DNA of 64,000 bases from Aquatica leii (GCA_035610365.1 CM069438.1:46310837-46374836); one strand, 5' to 3'; counted from the first letter of the stretch, positions 31,367 to 43,740 are shown. Numbers and translations are program-made. The notes: generated by a model not told the origin, from the sequence alone.

Positions 31367-33620
31367 AGCAAGATAAAAGCGTGGAGCGAGAATAACGAAG
31401 ACAAAAGCTAAAATGAAGATAGAAATTTAGGCATACGCCAAGGATAGAACCCTAAAATCCAAAACCAACCCCAAAACACAATAACACCCAACCCAAGAAG
31501 AAACGTAGATGAAAGAAGTTTTCCCAGTTTACTAAGCATCACCAACCAGATGTGTCCAACAGTCGCATGAAGCGGAATGATACTTCAAAGAACCAGAAAC
31601 TCAACCAACAGAATAGAAGTATCAGAACAGGTACTCGTTGAAAGTCGACAACAGTCGTTACGCTAAGAAGCAAGAAAGCAACGCAGTCCCATAGACCTTA
31701 CTGATCGACAGTACTAAGTAACCCCAGAGGAGAAGAAGAATGATAGGAAAGAAAAGAAGTAATCTAAGTCCCCACAGCTAACTAAGCTAACGAAGTAAAA
31801 AGAAAAAGTATGTAGATGTTGCATTGTGATACGCGATTTAGAAGAAAGCCAAAAAGAAAAACTAATGCAGTTGTGCTCAACAAGTCGTCAACAGACGATA
31901 TGAGATTCTTCCACCAACAAAACCAAACAGACCCTAAAGATCTAAGCAAAGAAAACCAACGAAGAGATCTCAAGCCAAAGAAAAGTTTCTGATTAAAAGT
32001 CGACATAAGTCGGACTACCAAAAAGGTAGAGAAAAAAAATCAGTAATCCAAGAGTCACAATAACAAAGTCACCAAATAGCTAAACAATAAATGAGTGCTA
32101 ATCCAAAAGAAATCCAAACCGCGAAACCCAAAACAAAACCAAAAGAAAGAAAGAAAAATAAGTGAGAACCAATAAAGAACAGGAAGCTTCAGTTGCCAAT
32201 TGAACGTCGTGAGTCAGGGCTCGTTGCGTTGGGATGTCACCTTGGAACGTAAATGCCGAAGAACGGATTAGAATATCCCAAAAACAAAAGAAACCCAAAG
32301 AGAAGAAATATCCTAACTGTGACTAACAACATCAAAAATGCCGACTAAGCGCAAGTACAGAGTACCAGAAGCGACGTTGCAGTCTATCCCAAATCAACAA
32401 AACAAAAACCCACTAACCCCAATAAAGCGAGAGAAGTAACCAAGAAAGAAAAGCAAAAGAAAAGAACCATAGTTGCGTGAATACCGAGAAAGTATTCAAG
32501 CGACCAATCCAGATAAAAAAAAACAAAGAGATAATTGCCCTCAAGGCAAATCCCAAAACAGCAAAAGGAAAAAATCAAAAGTAAAGAAGACAAGAAAGGA
32601 TAAAAAGAGACAGACGGAGAAAGATAAGACAAGGTGTAAATGTCTGATTCGTTCTTCTCTCCGTAGAAGAAACGAAAGGGAGTGACCAACCCTTCAATGC
32701 CCAACCAACCGCCCATGAGGCAAACCATAAGGAGAATCAAAGAAAAAAATAATGGTTGGCACAAAGGAAAGATAGATAGGCCCAAGAAGAAAAAAATGAA
32801 AAGTAGAAAAGATAAGAGATATAGAAAGACGGAGAAAGATAAGGCTCGTTGTTAATGCTTGATTCATTCTTCACCCCGTAAAAGAATGAAAAGAGAGACC
32901 ACCCTACGGTGCCCAACCAACCGCCCTAAGGGGTAAACCTTTAGGAGGAAGGAGAGAAAAAAAAAGAAAGAAATGTGGCATGCAGGTGATCTACAACTCA
33001 AGAAGAAGAGAAAAAAAATAAGAAGTAAGAAAAACAAGAAAGGCAGAAAAGAAACAGACGGAGAAAGATAAGACAAGATGTAAGTGTCTGATTCATTCTT
33101 TACCCCGTAAAAGAATGAAAAGAGAGACCACCCTACGGTGCCCAACCAACCGCCCTAAAATAAAAAGAAAAAGAAAGAGAAGAGAAAAGATATCACAGTT
33201 AGTCATAACAAGGGCGTACCAATTGCTGTCCCCAAAATGGGAAAGTATACCTCAAGACTTTAATGCCGACGAGCGGAATAGAAAACTCAAGAAAAGAAAA
33301 ACCAAATCCAAAAGTAGAAGAGAGAATTCTATAGATGACGTACCAATCCAAAAAGGCCGACTAAGCGGATATAAATATATACAGACGGAAAGGTAGTCTG
33401 TCCTGAAGTAAGATGGAGAAGAAAGAAACCAAAACAAAAGTACTAGAAACTTAAGCAAAGAAAAGAAAATCGGTGACAGCAAAATGAGAGGAACAATTGG
33501 GTAGCACCAAGCTACAACCAACAAGATACTGACAACGTATCCAAAGAATCGAACCACCAAAACCGAAAGAAAAGAACCAAAAGAATAGCAAAGGTCGAAA
33601 GTCGAAAGCCCAAAAAAACG
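31367..33620 (-). other. Noncoding, pyrimidine-rich 3' region of the Gypsy element
   Basis: The minus strand is strongly C/T-rich (the plus strand is A/G-rich) and gives only low-complexity leucine/phenylalanine frames, which I do not count as genes. It contains three related segments with starts at about 32613, 32828 and 33057. Each holds GACGGAGAAAGATAAG, a CTGATTC/CTTGATTCATTC block and GCCCAACCAACCGCCC on the plus strand, and the last two are nearly identical over 100 bp. Degenerate GTCGAC-containing units and a GCCGACTAAGCG motif (32340, 33356) also recur. Confidence 0.7.
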
Positions 33621-33622
33621 AA

Positions 33623-34960
33623 CTAGCACTTACGACGCTTGCGACGCCGATGAAAAAGAAGAGAACGATTAGAAGAAGGAGACAACAAAGAATAATTAGA
33701 AGCGACTGAAGAAGAAGGTGCAAAAGCAATAGAAGCGGCTTTTACATCCGGAGAAACAGCACGATCCTTATGCAGACGCGTAGACCTTGTCGTTAAACCA
33801 GTGTTGGAAAGCTTCGTCGTTGCTGGCAAAACGTGACGTGACTTAATAGGCTTGCTTCGTCGTGAATTCGAACAAGAACAATTCCGTATGAACTCGGCAA
33901 CCTTAGGTCTCATATGAGGCCAGTAAAAGTGACGTCGAAGAGCTTCCAAAGTGCTCCTAACACTGAGGTGATCACAATCCGATGTAAAATGGTGATCCTG
34001 AATAAGTTGCTTGCGCTGGTCCGATGGTACAACTAACTTCCAAACGCAAGGATCAGAAGGGGAAATGCGTACACGTTTACATAAAAGATTTTTCACAACA
34101 CACCAACGTGAGAAACGACGAGGAGAAGCAGTAACTTTAGATATCATACCTAAATACCAAGAATCAGTAGTAGGCCTAATAATCCTAGAAACTGAAAAGA
34201 AATTAGGAGGAAGAGAAAGAAGAGAACGAACAGTACGTAAAGGCTTATCACCTTGAGAACGACAACGAACACAAGTATTGGGAGGAGAAGTAGTAAGAGA
34301 GCAAGTAGCAGAAATAGCAGAAGAGACGGAAGTAGAACTCTTACTAGCAAAGACTACAGATGACTCTTGAACTTTGTCACCAACTTCTGTTGTAGAGAAG
34401 TGGAAAGAATCGCGAGAATTGATGTTAGACTCCAAACGCTTGCCTAAAGATATTAATTGAGCAATAGATGTAATCTCAATCAACGCTAAAGGAAGTTGAT
34501 AGAACGGCGTTAGATTTCGACGAATAACCTTGAGCTGCATTTGCTCTGAGACCGGTTCTGCTAACTGAAGAAAAAAGTATCGCATATTGGTAACGTAAGT
34601 ACCAATGGTTTCGTTAGCTCCCATGGTACGACTGCGAATAGTATCCATCAAGCGCTCATCATAATCCAAAGGTAGAAACTCAGACTTCAACAAAGCAGCA
34701 ACATCATTCCACGAACGTAACGAACTTCGATTCGTCCTAAAAACAAGAAGGGCTTTGCCAGATAAAACTTCAAAAGCTGAGAGAAAAAGTTGATGTTGTG
34801 AAACACCACGAGACAAACACAACTCGTCGATACGAATAAGAAATTCTATAAGTAGAGACGGATCTTCACCCGAAAAAGTAACATTCCAATTACCTAAATT
34901 CGTTTCGGAATCAGAGTCCGAAGAAGTAAGAAATGGTGGTTCTTCATCTGAAGAATACAT
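33623..34960 (-). CDS. Gypsy Gag fused to an integrase-type zinc domain
   Basis: An uninterrupted 445-codon ORF. Residues 1-200 look like a Retrotrans_gag protein: acidic start MYSSDEEPPF, WNVTFSGEDPSLLIEF near 25-40, then WNDVAALLKSEFLP near 84-97 and a helical stretch to LGKRLES. A partial zinc knuckle (CVRCRSQG, 230-237) follows. The frame then runs directly into the region before an integrase (SWYLGMISKVTASPRRF) and an HHCC zinc-binding domain (residues 323-363: HHF, HLSVRSTLEALRRHFYWPHM, then C-S-C). Everything between gag and that point (protease, RT, RNase H) is missing, and no integrase DDE core follows. The tail is Ser/Arg-rich and ends HRRRKRRKC. The frame is open across the deletion, which suggests that the deleted form has itself been copied. 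Confidence 0.75.
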   Translation of the reverse strand: MYSSDEEPPFLTSSDSDSETNLGNWNVTFSGEDPSLLIEFLIRIDELCLSRGVSQHQLFLSAFEVLSGKALLVFRTNRSSLRSWNDVAALLKSEFLPLDYDERLMDTIRSRTMGANETIGTYVTNMRYFFLQLAEPVSEQMQLKVIRRNLTPFYQLPLALIEITSIAQLISLGKRLESNINSRDSFHFSTTEVGDKVQESSVVFASKSSTSVSSAISATCSLTTSPPNTCVRCRSQGDKPLRTVRSLLSLPPNFFSVSRIIRPTTDSWYLGMISKVTASPRRFSRWCVVKNLLCKRVRISPSDPCVWKLVVPSDQRKQLIQDHHFTSDCDHLSVRSTLEALRRHFYWPHMRPKVAEFIRNCSCSNSRRSKPIKSRHVLPATTKLSNTGLTTRSTRLHKDRAVSPDVKAASIAFAPSSSVASNYSLLSPSSNRSLLFHRRRKRRKC

Positions 34961-35650
34961 AGCTAAAACAATAACAAGTAAACAAGAAACTAACCAAAGC
35001 AGTCAACTACAACAGAAATCTGCCACCACGTGTCTGGCCAAAATTCAAAATAACAGTAAGTACCAGCCGTATTACTACCAACTAAGTAATCCAATAAAAA
35101 AACAAATTAATCGACGTAGTCGAGTCAATCCAAAAATCAAAACGAAGGTCCGATTAAAAGAAACGTAAGCAAAGTGCTAATCTACAGTCAAACTGCAGCA
35201 CTAAAGAAAATAACAAAAGTAAAAGTTAGTAAAGTAACTCAGACGTCAAGTCTAGCAGCAATAACTAAAGAAACAAAGCAAAGTAACTCGAACCCACGTA
35301 AGACTAAGAAAAGATAAAAAGAATCAATAAAACCTGAAGAACTTATGATCGCACACACTAAATCGATAGCAAGTCAACAATATAAACTACCTATTCCTGC
35401 TAGTAATCCTACACTAATTAGAGAAAAAAATCTAAACAGCAGAAAGAATTATAACGAATGAGAAATTCAATATAAAAAAAAGAATCGAAAAGTCGGGTAG
35501 CCAATCTGTTACACACTAAGTCGAGAGAAATTCAACAGTATAAGTTACCTATGAGTACTAGTAATCCTACGCTAATCACAATTAAAGAAAATAGCTAAAA
35601 GAAATGTAGTGAAATGAGAAATTCGATATGAGAAAATCGAGGCCCCTTAA

Positions 35651-35665
35651 GTTGGGTCGCCAATT
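35651..35665 (-). promoter_or_regulatory. Gypsy primer-binding site
   Basis: Directly inside the 5' LTR, the minus strand reads AATTGGCGACCCAAC. TGGCGACC is the complement of a tRNA 3' end GGTCG-CCA, as used by Gypsy elements primed with tRNA-Arg. Confidence 0.65.
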
Positions 35666-36551
35666 TGTTACCGAAGCGAATAGCGAAGAAAATTTCGTAA
35701 TAAATATTGTTTAAACACAGCATGCGATACCCACAAAATGATTAATGAAATTACCTTAATGGTATTGTAACAATAAACGTAATTACGGAAATTAAGATAA
35801 ACAAAAGTTTCGTGAGTGACTTTTCTGACAGCGAAGAAAAATAAGTAAATAGGCTTACCCAAAATCCAGTACCTACTTGAGCGGAGAAAACGTTTTCCCC
35901 GTGAGTAGCCTGGACTATATATATTGAATAGCAAATCTTGTCACACAATAACTCACCAAGATCGGAAGCTACAAAATCGTTAATAATAATAAATGGAATG
36001 AGATATAAAAACCCGTTGTATCGAATGCTGTTATTTGCGGTTACGAACAGGTGGGTATCGCAATCGAGTGGCGTATAAGAAATAACATCTCAGAGGTAAA
36101 TGCTAGTCAACACTTCGGTGTCGTTGTAGATAATAGAAAATAGATTCCAGAATCTTAAGCGTTCGGCGACGGTGTTTATCAATAGTATTAATTCTTCATT
36201 GTTTTTTTATTAAATCGAACATGTGGTCGAAGCGTGACAAAACGGCTATCAAATTAATAAAGAAATTACAAAGGAATCCTAACAAACCGGATGCAAATAT
36301 CTTACCTTGTGCCGAATAAATTACGTTTCATTCGTAATTAACTTATAATGTCCTGTCCACCACAGTGGATGTACTTAAAATTTTTGGAATTAGGTCAAAT
36401 CACGACACAGACCGTCTAACGTAGTTGACAGCTTCAAAATAAGATCCGCAACCTGTCAGTAACTAGAAAGATCGGCAAAGGGCGTCAAAACCGAAATCTA
36501 ATTTTAATTTGATATACAGGGTATTACGTTATAAAAATTTCGCACGTAACA
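35666..36551 (-). repeat. Gypsy 5' LTR (886 bp, no extra module)
   Basis: It runs (plus-strand view) from TGTTACCGAAGCGAATAGCG to CGCACGTAACA. It matches the core of the 3' LTR and of the solo LTR (shared blocks CGAATAGCGAAGA and CAGCATGCGATAC), but it is clearly diverged from them and lacks the edge module. Confidence 0.85.
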
Positions 36552-36555
36552 TCTA

Positions 36556-37760
36556 CCTTCAGAATCAAGAATTTGACCAGACGCTGTAGGCAATAAAACT
36601 TGAGATGCATTCGCGCATAGTGTCGAGACTGATTAAGATGGTCCAGGCGTTTTAACATTTGCAGGACCATCCGGCTGCACTTGAGAATCGACAACACAAA
36701 AAAATGCAGCATGTAGAAGAAAGTGATCTTTTCTTTTGCAACTGCGGTAAATATACTTTGAGGAGCACTGTGGTAGAAAATGCCTTCTATGAAGGCAGTT
36801 TATATATAGTTTTAGTTCTTTAGTTTTAGATAACTTTTGTTGAGGAGATACTTTTAAAAATGCATCACAGGAGTTCAAAGAGAGTGAATCTTTACAAAGC
36901 GCACATGGATATGCGTTCACCACAAATGACAAAAAAAATTGGGATTGATTCTTCTGAAGCAATTTTTGATTGAGATTTGGAAGGGAGACTGTCAAAAATG
37001 TTCACTGTATTTGTAACAAAAGTCTTAAACTTAGAAAAACATGTCAAATCGGAACTAGAGTTGTTCCTTACAGTTTCCCATTCCCGGAACGTAGTAGAGT
37101 CTAGTTTTTTTGACATAATATGAATAACAACAATTTCAAATAACTTCTCTTTAGTTGCAAGAGATTTTAAAACTGTTATATGTTTGAACAAAGCGTCGGA
37201 AAAATTGCGCAATTTGGTAGCGGATTCTTTGATACAAGAATCTAAATCCAAAATAGACTTTAGATGGTTTTTTATCTACCACAAATTGATTGCCAAGCAA
37301 TTTTGTAATTACCGATGCGGGCCCGACTAAACTAGACTTTAAATAATGCAGTTCTTAGATGTCGTTAAGGTTTTCATTCGTGTACATTAAACTATTAAAT
37401 ATTTCTCGAAATTCGAGCAAATTTTCTAGTTTTCCGGAAAATTTTGGAATAGAAATTTTCGGTAAATTAAACGTTAAACCTTTGTTTGAGAATTGTAAAA
37501 TTGTAATGCATAGGAAAATTTTTTAAGCTTTCTCTCAAATAAAACAATTTGTCGATTCAAACTTACGTTTTTCTTAAATTGGTTGAAATCGATCTACTTA
37601 ATTAGATCATCCGGCTCGAAGAACCATGAAGCGTATGATGCAGCAACTGTTTCTTGTAAACTGCAATCACACTATTTTTGAACTTAAATTTTGCAGCATC
37701 TAGTAGATCATCGAATTTTGTGGTACTTTGAGGTGACCAACAAACCCATATAAAAGTAGA
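36556..37760 (-). pseudogene. Decayed BEL/Pao 2, gag part
   Basis: This is the 5' half of the BEL/Pao 2 element. On the minus strand it carries a DUF1759-type Gag (ISIPKFSGKLENLLEFREIF near 37440, HYLKSSLVGPA near 37320), a C-terminal Gag segment (LDSTTFREWETVRNN near 37100), and zinc-knuckle remnants (YINCLHRRHFLPQC near 36770). The start of the protease is cut at the Gypsy target site. Frame changes occur near 37250 and 36890. No 5' LTR could be placed. Confidence 0.75.
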
Positions 37761-37814
37761 TAAACTTTATATTAGATTTATTCGAGCATAATTCAGCATT
37801 GAAGTGTATTTACT

Positions 37815-37925
37815 ACTAAGGTAGCATGAATCTTAGGGTTACGTGCTGCTTACAACTTAAGAAGGGGTAAAATACCCGTACAAAAACTAGCGAATACAAT
37901 GTAAGCAATTCTTAACAATCAGTAT
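37815..37925 (+). repeat. Short Penelope-like fragment
   Basis: The sequence around CTTAGGGTTACGTGCTGCTT to GCAATTCTTAACA matches 26355-26465 inside the inverted Penelope fragment, with a small internal deletion. It is a relic of the finger region. Confidence 0.6.
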
Positions 37926-37984
37926 TGTACATAATTTAAAAAATTTAAATCAAAGATACACGTACGAGTACGTTGCCACGAATC

Positions 37985-38485
37985 ACTTAACACCAGCTAA
38001 AAAAATCCGTTAAAAATTGAGACAGAAATAAATAAGATTTTCGGAATCATTTCTAAGAAAGCTGAATTTTGCATTTAATTATCTGAAGTCTTGTTTTGGT
38101 TACAACCAAAGCTAAACGTGATTGTGTAAACAAAGTACATTTTGTTAAGCTAGGTTAGTAATAATGCCAACGAATAAACCTTACTATCTGCTTTAATTAT
38201 TTTATTAACAATTGATTTTGTAGATGATGGAAAATAAAGAAAACAATAATTAACACAATAAATTAATTTGCTTCACAGATTTTACAGCATTTACACTCAT
38301 TATTTACCGCATATTTGCAATCAACAAACAATTTTTATTTGTTTAAATAGTGAGGACCGACTTAAAAATTGCAAATATCTTAAAACTGTTCAACTTTATA
38401 CCAAATCTTTAAACGAAAAAAAGGTATTTAACGCCACAAGAAAACTACTCATTGAGTTTGTACTCGTATTTTAGATACACCCTGT
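37985..38485 (+). repeat. Dispersed repeat, copy A (ends GATACACCCTGTAT)
   Basis: It matches 51625-52036 over most of its length (AACACCAGCTAAAAAAATCC at the start, GCTAAACGTGATTGTGTA in the middle, TTGAGTTTGTACTCGT then GATACACCCTGTAT at the end). Copy A has about 100 extra bases near 38255-38350. No ORF is present. It is probably a non-autonomous DNA transposon or the tail of a larger element. Confidence 0.65.
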
Positions 38486-38694
38486 ATATGTATAAGCTAT
38501 CCACTAAGATAGGTGTAAGCTACATTAAATGATGGTGTTGTTAAAATGTGATAAATTGTGCTTCGCATTTAAACTTAAATTTGAGTGGTTGTAAGCCAAA
38601 ATTATTTTGAATTTTTAAATTGCAATTGACAGTAGAATAAACTGAATTAATGAAGATTTTCGATAAATCGCCACAAGAGGAAAAATTAAATTTG

Positions 38695-39780
38695 TGCTGC
38701 ACCAACTTACCTTAACGCACACAATTCTTCTATACGTTAAAAACTACCTCAAAGCAATAATCTTCTCCTTTCTTGACAATCGAACTTCCGCAGTACGTAT
38801 CAACACCACAATATCAGAAACTAAGATCATCCGCGCGGGTGTCCCACAAGGAAGTGTATTGGGGCCGGTGCTCTTCAATATATTTACATCAGACATCCCC
38901 ACCACAGAGGCTACCTTAGCGACCTTTGCGGATGATACTGCAATTCTGACTCAACACACTGACCTCATCCACGCCGTAGAGACACTGCAGATAGCAATAC
39001 ATTGAATATGCACATGGTACACGACATGGAATATTCACATTAACCCAACTAAGTGCCAAGCAAAAATATTCTCCTTAAGAAGGATCACAAACCATCCCAA
39101 TTTAGTAATAAACAATAGCATCGTTCCTTGGAATCCGGCTGACGCTGCCGTAAAGTACTTAAGGGTACTACTCGACACGAGGCTCACATGGAAACTCCAC
39201 GTAAATCATAAATTAAACAAAGAATATGCGAGGTTGGCGCAGCTGTATCCCCTCATTAATAGGAAATCATCGCTTAAACCAAAATGCACCATCATGATGT
39301 ACAAATCGCTTATTCGACCACTGGTGCTCTACGCATCGCCAGTATGGAGTAACACAGCAAAAACTAACCTGGAAAAATACAAAGACTCCAAAATAAAATC
39401 TTACGCATTGCAGTGAACGCCCCATGGTTCATTCGCAATGAACAGCTTCACTACGAATTAGACGTAACTACAGTTCACAGCTACATCAGTGCGAGTGCTA
39501 AAAAGTTCTTTACGACCATTCACAACTGTCAAGGCGCTGTTCATTATAACATAGGCAGATAAAACATTCATCAAAGACTAAAACGACAACTGCCTCAAGA
39601 CCTGTACCTAATTAAATCGGACTGTGATTAACCTGTAAGCAACTGTTAAATTAACTGTAAGGGAACTACCACTTCCCATTAATTATAACTTTATTGTAGC
39701 TACTTCTTACTTTACTATTCATATCAATGCCATGAATAACATTGTAAATTATTGTTGAACTGGCAAAAAAAATAAAAAAA
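38695..39780 (+). pseudogene. Jockey-like LINE, 5'-truncated reverse transcriptase
   Basis: The frame begins inside the RT domain. It carries SFLDNRTSAVRINTTISE, then the motif AGVPQGSVLGPVLFNIF (38840-38890) and the catalytic box FADDTAIL (38930), followed by the thumb region (KYLRVLLDTRLTWKLHV near 39155, KSLIRPLVLYASPVWSN near 39300). All are typical of Jockey-clade LINEs of insects. A stop at 39003 and a frame change near 39415 break it. It ends in an A-rich tract near 39765-39780, as expected for the 3' end. Endonuclease and ORF1 are absent. Confidence 0.85.
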
Positions 39781-39789
39781 CTCGGAAAC

Positions 39790-42700
39790 AAGTGAAATAT
39801 TAAAAGCCGTAAATCTACGAATTAGAAATGATTTCCACTAAAAACACTAAAAATTCACTATGCCTCTTATTTTTAGTTCCCACTTAAACTACTGAATTCT
39901 TTTAAAGGTTGACTTTACATCTTCGGATCTACATTTCCATATTTACCGGTATGGTAAGTTTGCAAAAAACTTTCTAGACAAAATAAAATCACTCATACTT
40001 ATAAACTTGGTCCAACACTACTTTCATTAAAACCGTGACGTAAGTCTTTGTGAATGAAAACAGTTCAAAGAAGACGTGGAAAGTTGATACAAAAAATTTA
40101 GTTGACACGCAAAAGCATAGTTTGTTGACTCCCTTTCTCACGACAAGAAATGCAACGTTAACGAAACAAAACAAAAATATTTAAAAGCAGAAAATTCAGT
40201 TTCAATCTTAACCTTTAAAACTCAGTATTAACAATGAGTGTCGGAACTATAAACTATAAAATGTACTTAAGACGTGAAACAAAAAAAAAATTTAATGCTA
40301 CATACATGTATTGTATAGTTTATTTCTTGTATCTTCAGTTGTATTTTATGACGGATTTCTGGCATTTTGTATCAAAAATGTTACTTAAAAATGTATTTTA
40401 TGTAAATAACATTGCTACTCTAAACACTAACACCTCAAAGCATTGACGGTATAAACCTAATCTGCTTTGCATCGAAACTCATATTGACAGGTAGAAAATA
40501 ACGATCCTTTGTGTAATACAAACATTAAACACATATGAAGTTAAACAACAAAAAATACGGTTATATTTAGTTTATATTATTACAGTCTACATCTAAATTA
40601 ATTCCAAAAAAAAAATCTTTGATTTTGTACGTCTAAAATTAAAGGTAATTTTTACTTTGATTATGTGTAATTCAAATTAATAATTAAATTCTCTCTGTTA
40701 CTACTGTTACACAAAGACTTAATATTCACAATTCTGATCACAAGAGACACAACGCAACAGATGGGTTATGAACACACACGAGCGCTTTCTCATATTACAT
40801 ATATTGCATATTGTCCTTTGTATGAATACGAAGGGTTCGGTTACGTACCCTTATACTTGCAAATATTAAACAACGTGTACCAAATTATATCAAAATTGCA
40901 GTAAAGCGTCTGCTACACCTTTTCAAAGTATACGTGCGCTTGATACATCTGTTTAAAGCATTGCAAAATAATGCAGCGCAATTTAAAACAAAAAGTAATT
41001 TACGTCAAGTGCATAATAAAATGAGTCGTTTAGTAGTGTTAGTTACTTGTTCCTGGCGTTGTATTCACAAAGTTTATAACGTAAAGTCCTGAAATTATGT
41101 AGCTTTAACTCGAATTGTCCCAGATTAAATCTATAGCAGTTAAAAGTATATAAATTGGAATTTATTGATTGTGAAAAACGAGTATTAACAATAATTACGC
41201 TTTGCAAAAATAAATTTTAAAAGACGATTTTTTAATTTTAGTGTCAATTAGACGGATACCGTAAACATTTTAGAGAAAGTTGTAATGTTAGCTATATAAT
41301 TTACTAATTACGAATAACGGTTTATGCCTAGATGTAAAATATAAATTTTATGACTAAAAACAATAAAATGTGAATAAAATATTGTTTATTACTTAAGTTG
41401 GTAAAAAACAGGTAAAATTATGCTAAAACATATTTTTTATGTCAGGGAATTTTTTGCATTATTTTGTAGTTACTTAATCTTTTTTTTTTAAACAATGAGA
41501 TCACCCTCGTATTGTGTATTTGTTTAACAATTTGCTTAATTGAAGCTTCCCAAGTACCAATAAAATTTTGAGTCACTATTGGCAAACACTTGCTCAACAT
41601 TAGTTAGATTATTAGTATGCAATATTTGCAATATTGTGCTTATGCTATAAACCCTACGCTATCGAGCCCGAAAAGCCGTTACCGAGTCCGTCTGCGAGTT
41701 CCATGACGTACCCTAGTGTATGTAATCATAATACGATGGTATATGCAATAAAACGCTAAATTCCAATTTTTTATGGGTTCTACAAGATACCATGTTACGT
41801 GGTTTTTCCCGTAACTTAAAAGAGCGACGACTAACTTAGTTGTTCGTGTGATTGAGTAGCAAGTTTCGTGATGCTAAATTATAAAATAAATTTTAAAAAA
41901 GCGTCAAAACAAAAAAATACTACAGTGGGAGAGACCGGTTAAATCTAAATCTAAATCTGACAAAACAAAAGTTGTAACACAGACTATTTTATCACAGACA
42001 GCAGTTCACGTTACAAGAAGATGCAGAATTAGATGTATATAAATTTGATCAAACACTATCACGTACGTCGTATTTTCAGAATTTCAGAATAAAAACCAAT
42101 TTATTTTTTTAATTCAAATACAATAATACGAAGCTCAAAGATCTAAAGAATCAAAGCGCACCTTATAATAATACGTGACACAACAAAACGATTGTATAAT
42201 TAATTGTGTTAACAACTTAACATGTACCTATAGTCGTCTTTACAATCAAGTAACCACCAAGATTGTAAGAATTAAAATTAGAAGTGTAATACTTACAATT
42301 AGTTTTTCTCAAAGCATGCAACTCGTTAGTGGTATTTTTTCAGCATTTTCTAAACCTTAATTGAAATCTAACAAAGACGTACATATGGCGTTATCACTCA
42401 TTTAAATCATACGATCACAGAAAATAAGCGAATGCGCAAAGTTTTCTTCAAATTAACTTTGTACTTTTGGCAATTGTTTTCTCCAATACGATAATAATTA
42501 AATCCAACTCCTCGAAGGTATAAATGGTGTTAGTTACAGTGACGTGACGGTATCATGGAAGTTTTCTCAATTACAACATCTGCTTATTATCTCTACAGAC
42601 TAAAAACACGTGTGAAGATATGGAAACCCGCTACAGACAATTACAAAAACATTAAATTAAGCCGCAAACATAAGAAACAAATGCTTACCCCAAATACAGA

Positions 42701-43740
42701 CTTTCACTTAACTCGCAACGATATTCTATTTTATATTTGCATGGATGTGAATAATAAAAAATGAAAGCCTTGTTGGGCGTACACAACGTTAGATAATATT
42801 TGCGTTATTTAAACTCTACTGGAAAAAGAAACTCGTGTTTACAATTTGACATTTTATCCCTACCCAATGCGACAAAAAGTGGGCGTCCCCGAGAATAAAT
42901 CTTATACAGTGAACAAACATTATACTAAAAGACTTTTTACATAACTATTAGCGTAATCATTGTATACAGATTAGTGCTAAGCATTTCGTTGTATAGGGCG
43001 TTTTTTTATACAGCTGCTCTGGCTAGACTAACCGTTGTTTAACTTATGACACAGGTCTCATAAAAACTCTTATAAAAACCGCTTAGTATATTATGAATCT
43101 AATTATTTTGAATTTTGGAAATGACCACACTCTAACTTTTTATTATATTGTTAATTGATACTCATTCTATACCTATGTCGATTTGTAAAAAAATCAGAAA
43201 CGAAAACATAAATGTACTTTCTAATAACCGTTTAATCTTTATTGGAAAAGATACAGTGACTAAATAGTATAAAACTACTGTTACTGTGAAGACTAGAACA
43301 AGTCAGCAAAATATAACAATGGAAAAAAGTAAACTTTCTGCTAATTTCCATTGTTACCGTTGCCACTTCCCCAGACGATTCCACCAAAACCTACGCTTAC
43401 TTTAGCTAATCAAAACCGTCTCCTACTACCGCTACCACCTCTACAACACCCGAGGGCAATTAGAGGGCTTAAAAGAATACTTTCGAGCTGAATAAATCAC
43501 TCTCTCTTGGAGCAGAGTTAAGTCACCTCGCTAACTAGTTCAGAAAACGTGAGCCGCAAAAGTCTACACTGTTTAATGAACACCTAAGACTGGGTGTCTA
43601 GCTCACGCTTCCCTTGCCTCCTCCGCCACCGCTGTTACTACGTCGGCTCACGACGATCGCATCGTCGCCCGCAACCAGGTCTAAGTATCCGACCGTAATC
43701 ACCATCCGCGCTGTTGGTCTGACCTGCGTAGCAGTAGTCT
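39790..43740. other. Gene-free AT-rich stretch
   Basis: Short open frames (for example 40234-40446 and 42175-42360) have no recognisable domains and a composition like the surrounding DNA. I see no terminal repeats. From about 43350 the DNA becomes C-rich, leading into the gag remnant. Confidence 0.5.

Larger units (their letters stand above)
29658..36551 (-). mobile_element. Non-autonomous Gypsy LTR element nested in BEL/Pao 2
   Basis: The target duplication TCTA lies at 29654-29657 and 36552-36555, and both edges begin TGTTAC/end GTAACA. Reading on the minus strand: 5' LTR (36551-35666), primer-binding site AATTGGCGACCCAACTT directly after it, a gag-type ORF (34960-33623), about 2.2 kb of pyrimidine-rich noncoding DNA, a GGGGGGGAATTC polypurine tract (31355-31366), then the 3' LTR. 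Protease, RT, RNase H and the integrase core are absent, so it depends on a full-length relative. The primer site resembles the tRNA-Arg sites of mdg1/412-type Gypsy elements over its first bases. Confidence 0.85.

Noticed and set aside
32384..33629. Leu/Phe-rich or Lys/Arg-rich frames resembling membrane or basic proteins
   Set aside because: Low-complexity translation of a purine/pyrimidine-biased noncoding region of the Gypsy element; no domain structure.
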